From NCBI RefSeq assembly GCF_021018805.1, contig NC_086254.1, forward strand, positions 27,031,300-27,095,299: a stretch of 64,000 nucleotides of DNA, written 5' to 3'. Numbering within the stretch: position 1 is the first letter of the stretch; each line of letters opens with the position of its first letter. Positions 61,830 through 64,000 of this stretch are shown one piece after another. The position numbers and the translations under genes were made by a program. Origin of the DNA: Prinia subflava (Eukaryota; Chordata; Aves; Passeriformes; Cisticolidae). The notes beneath the pieces are model-generated. The model worked only from the letters and a program-made list of their open reading frames with translations, searched no databases and was not told the DNA's origin.

Positions 61830-64000
61830 ATTCCCTTATCAGAATAAGGGTTTTAGCAACAAAAGCTTCCTGTGGGGTCCTGTTTAGAAAGGGCTGAGGA
61901 TTCCCACTGTGCTGCCTCCATCCTGCTGAGTGGGATCCCAGGGGTGGGATGGGGCTTGGGGAGGGTGCAGCCCTGCGTGGGCTCCAAGGACAGCAGCCCT
62001 CAGTCCCTGAAACACTTTCATGCACCTCGCTTCGCTCAGACTGCTCCCAGGAATATTTGCTGGTGTGCTTTAGTGCTGCAGGCCTGGCTGCACAGCCTGG
62101 ATGGCCGGGAATGATCTCTGCTCCCTCAGGGACCCCCGAGGCTCTGGAGCAGGCAGGGACTGTGTGGAGCAGCCCCACAGCAGCCTGGCATGCACATGCT
62201 GGGAGCAGCATCCCCTCTGCACATGGGAGCAGCACATGGAGCTGAAGATTCCACCCGCATCCACAGCCTGCAGCAACTCCTGGGGGCTCCCCAAAGTTTC
62301 CAGGGCTCTGCTATGCTCATGTCCTCAAGCTGTGGCCAGTTTTGCCAGCTTAGGGATGCAGGATGAGGAAGGCTCCAGGCTGCCCTGCCTGCTGCACACA
62401 TCTGGCGCAGACATGGAGCCGATCCTGCGAGCGGCTGCTCGCGCTCCTCTTCCGCTCGGGGGTTTTTCAAAGAGCAGGCTTCCTACAGCTGATTTACAGC
62501 ACTTTTTAGAGCAAAGGGGCGATTCCAGAGAAGCCACCAATTATGTTGATGAAGAGCCTGACAGTAAACAGTGTCTTTTCTCCCTCTAAAAGAAAAAGAC
62601 ACGGAGGGAATTCAGCATCTTCCCAACATCAAAGCTAATAACAGAAGTGAAGTGAGACTCTGACCTTTAACAGCCTGCCTGTTAGTGTGGATTATATCAT
62701 GTCAGCAGCCATCTGCAATATAAACTATACCTGGCTTTGATGAGACCTCTTATAGACCTTTAAAGGGGTGGAAATACTGCACAGCTTTCTGCAGAGAGGA
62801 AGCCACTGGAATACCAAGGCTTTAGCTCTGCAGCACATGAGTGTGTCCTGCTGGATCCTCAGGGCTGCTGGGATCCTCACACAAACCTGTCTGGGATGCT
62901 GGAGCCAGAGCAGGTTGTGGCTGTGCTTGCCAGTCCCAAGGTTCAGATATTATAGAGTTTTTGGGTCTCCATCACCTCCTGGGCCTTTTGCTGAAGAGCA
63001 GAATGAGGTTGTGTCTCTGCTCTCATATGGTGAGATTGGATACGTGGAGACTGTAAGGGTTTGTCAACTCTCTTGACAAATAAGTCTGTTTGCCAGCCAG
63101 CAGCCTTCATCCTTTTTTTTTTTTTTTTTTCTTTTTTTTCTTTGTATTTCTTTTCTTTCCACCCAAAATTCCACCCTTCAGATGCTTTGGGGATGGACAG
63201 GCACCTAAGATTCAGCACCCATCTCCCTGCAATGTTGTCTCTGAATCCATCAGGTGCTGCAGTACACCTCGAGTCCAAACCCAGCATTTGCCCCCACCCT
63301 GTTTTTTCTCGGCACTGGTTTGTGATCCTGGCACTTCTCTAGGGCAGTAAACAGGGTGTAAAAGATCTCAGTTGGGGGTACATAAGGGCAGGGATTGCAG
63401 GAGATGGTGACAGGAACTTTCCTTCCACACAGAAGCATCTCAGTGTGTTGGAAGGTGATAGCCATTGCTCCCCAAAGAGGATCCAGAAATAGCAGGTCTG
63501 ATGGAGCCACAGAACATCACTGAGAAGATGATCTAATTTCCTAATATGCTGAAATATCTCGCCTTCTCAGGAGACTTATCCCTAGAAAGGAAGTTTCCTT
63601 AGCCATATCAGGTAGGGAAGAAAAATGGAGGAATGAAAAAAGTCATCATTACTCTGACACTTGGAGATAACATTCAAAGCTAAGTGTTGGGCAGGATAAC
63701 TCTGCTCCTAAACAAAGCTGATTTATGGGGAAAACTCATCCATTTACAGTCCATAAGTTAAGGGCTCAGGCTCTGTGCACAGAGGTGCTTCAGTCATCAA
63801 GGAATATGGTAATAATGTTTTATGGAAATGTCTCAGGCTTCCTCTCCACAGGGCCCTGGCCATTGCTGTTATGAAATACACAATGCTTTAGCATCTCCAT
63901 GTCCTACACATTGAGCCATAAAGACAAACATGAGTGATCTTGTATCTTCTGGGGCTTTATGGCGTTATAAAATATGTTTTATGTTCCAATCAGCAGTGAC
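61830..64000. other. intergenic DNA at the right edge
   Basis: Unique sequence with a T-rich run at 63112-63141. No exon, RNA gene or transposon was recognised. Confidence 0.55.
63112..63141. repeat. T-rich homopolymer tract
   Basis: A long T run interrupted by a single C. Simple sequence. Confidence 0.9.

Noticed and set aside
61196..61887. Val-Leu and Pro-Ile repeat frames resembling membrane segments
   Set aside because: They come from the 6-bp tandem repeat; both strands are open for the same reason.

Overview
The window looks like nuclear DNA of a bird. The only gene I can build is a multi-exon vertebrate gene, GATA5, on the minus strand. The only clear interspersed repeat is an old CR1 LINE fragment, the typical avian/reptilian element. 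Introns are short, repeat density is low and the 5' end lies in a large CpG-rich region, as expected for a small avian chromosome. I cannot name the species.

GATA5 occupies about 24.9-37.5 kb, reading right to left. A non-coding first exon (3' edge at 37403) is followed by six coding exons: 36183-36702, 33938-34104, 28442-28567, 27384-27471, 26743-26867 and 25346-25501. All junctions have GT/AG sites and compatible phases. The joined frame is 1182 nt (393 residues plus stop), close to human GATA5 in length. It carries two transactivation segments, two C-X2-C-X17-C-X2-C zinc fingers, a basic nuclear-localisation stretch and the GATA5-type C-terminus ending in CALALA. GATA5 is an endoderm and cardiac transcription factor binding WGATAR sites.

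Two oddities fall in the exon for the N-terminal finger: loss of one codon in the otherwise invariant NRPL(I/V)(K/R)P linker, and a 3' splice site that appears to have moved 6 nt downstream, shortening the segment before the finger. Both keep frame.

From 1 to about 24.6 kb (3' flank) and from about 41.6 to 64 kb (5' flank) I find no convincing exon, tRNA or known microRNA. These flanks hold unique DNA with clusters of GATA motifs, a DR5 retinoic-acid-type element beside a GATA site in a CpG-rich patch (54.6-55.0 kb), a second CpG-rich patch with repeated forkhead-like decamers (59.0-59.3 kb), and several tandem repeats. The most striking repeat is a 19-bp minisatellite of about 28 copies (55.0-55.5 kb) with an internal 114-bp higher-order duplication. 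The muscle microRNAs miR-1 and miR-133a, linked to GATA5 in other vertebrates, were searched for by eye and not found. A plausible reading is one developmental regulator in a gene-poor neighbourhood of candidate enhancers, some carrying GATA motifs that would allow auto- or cross-regulation.
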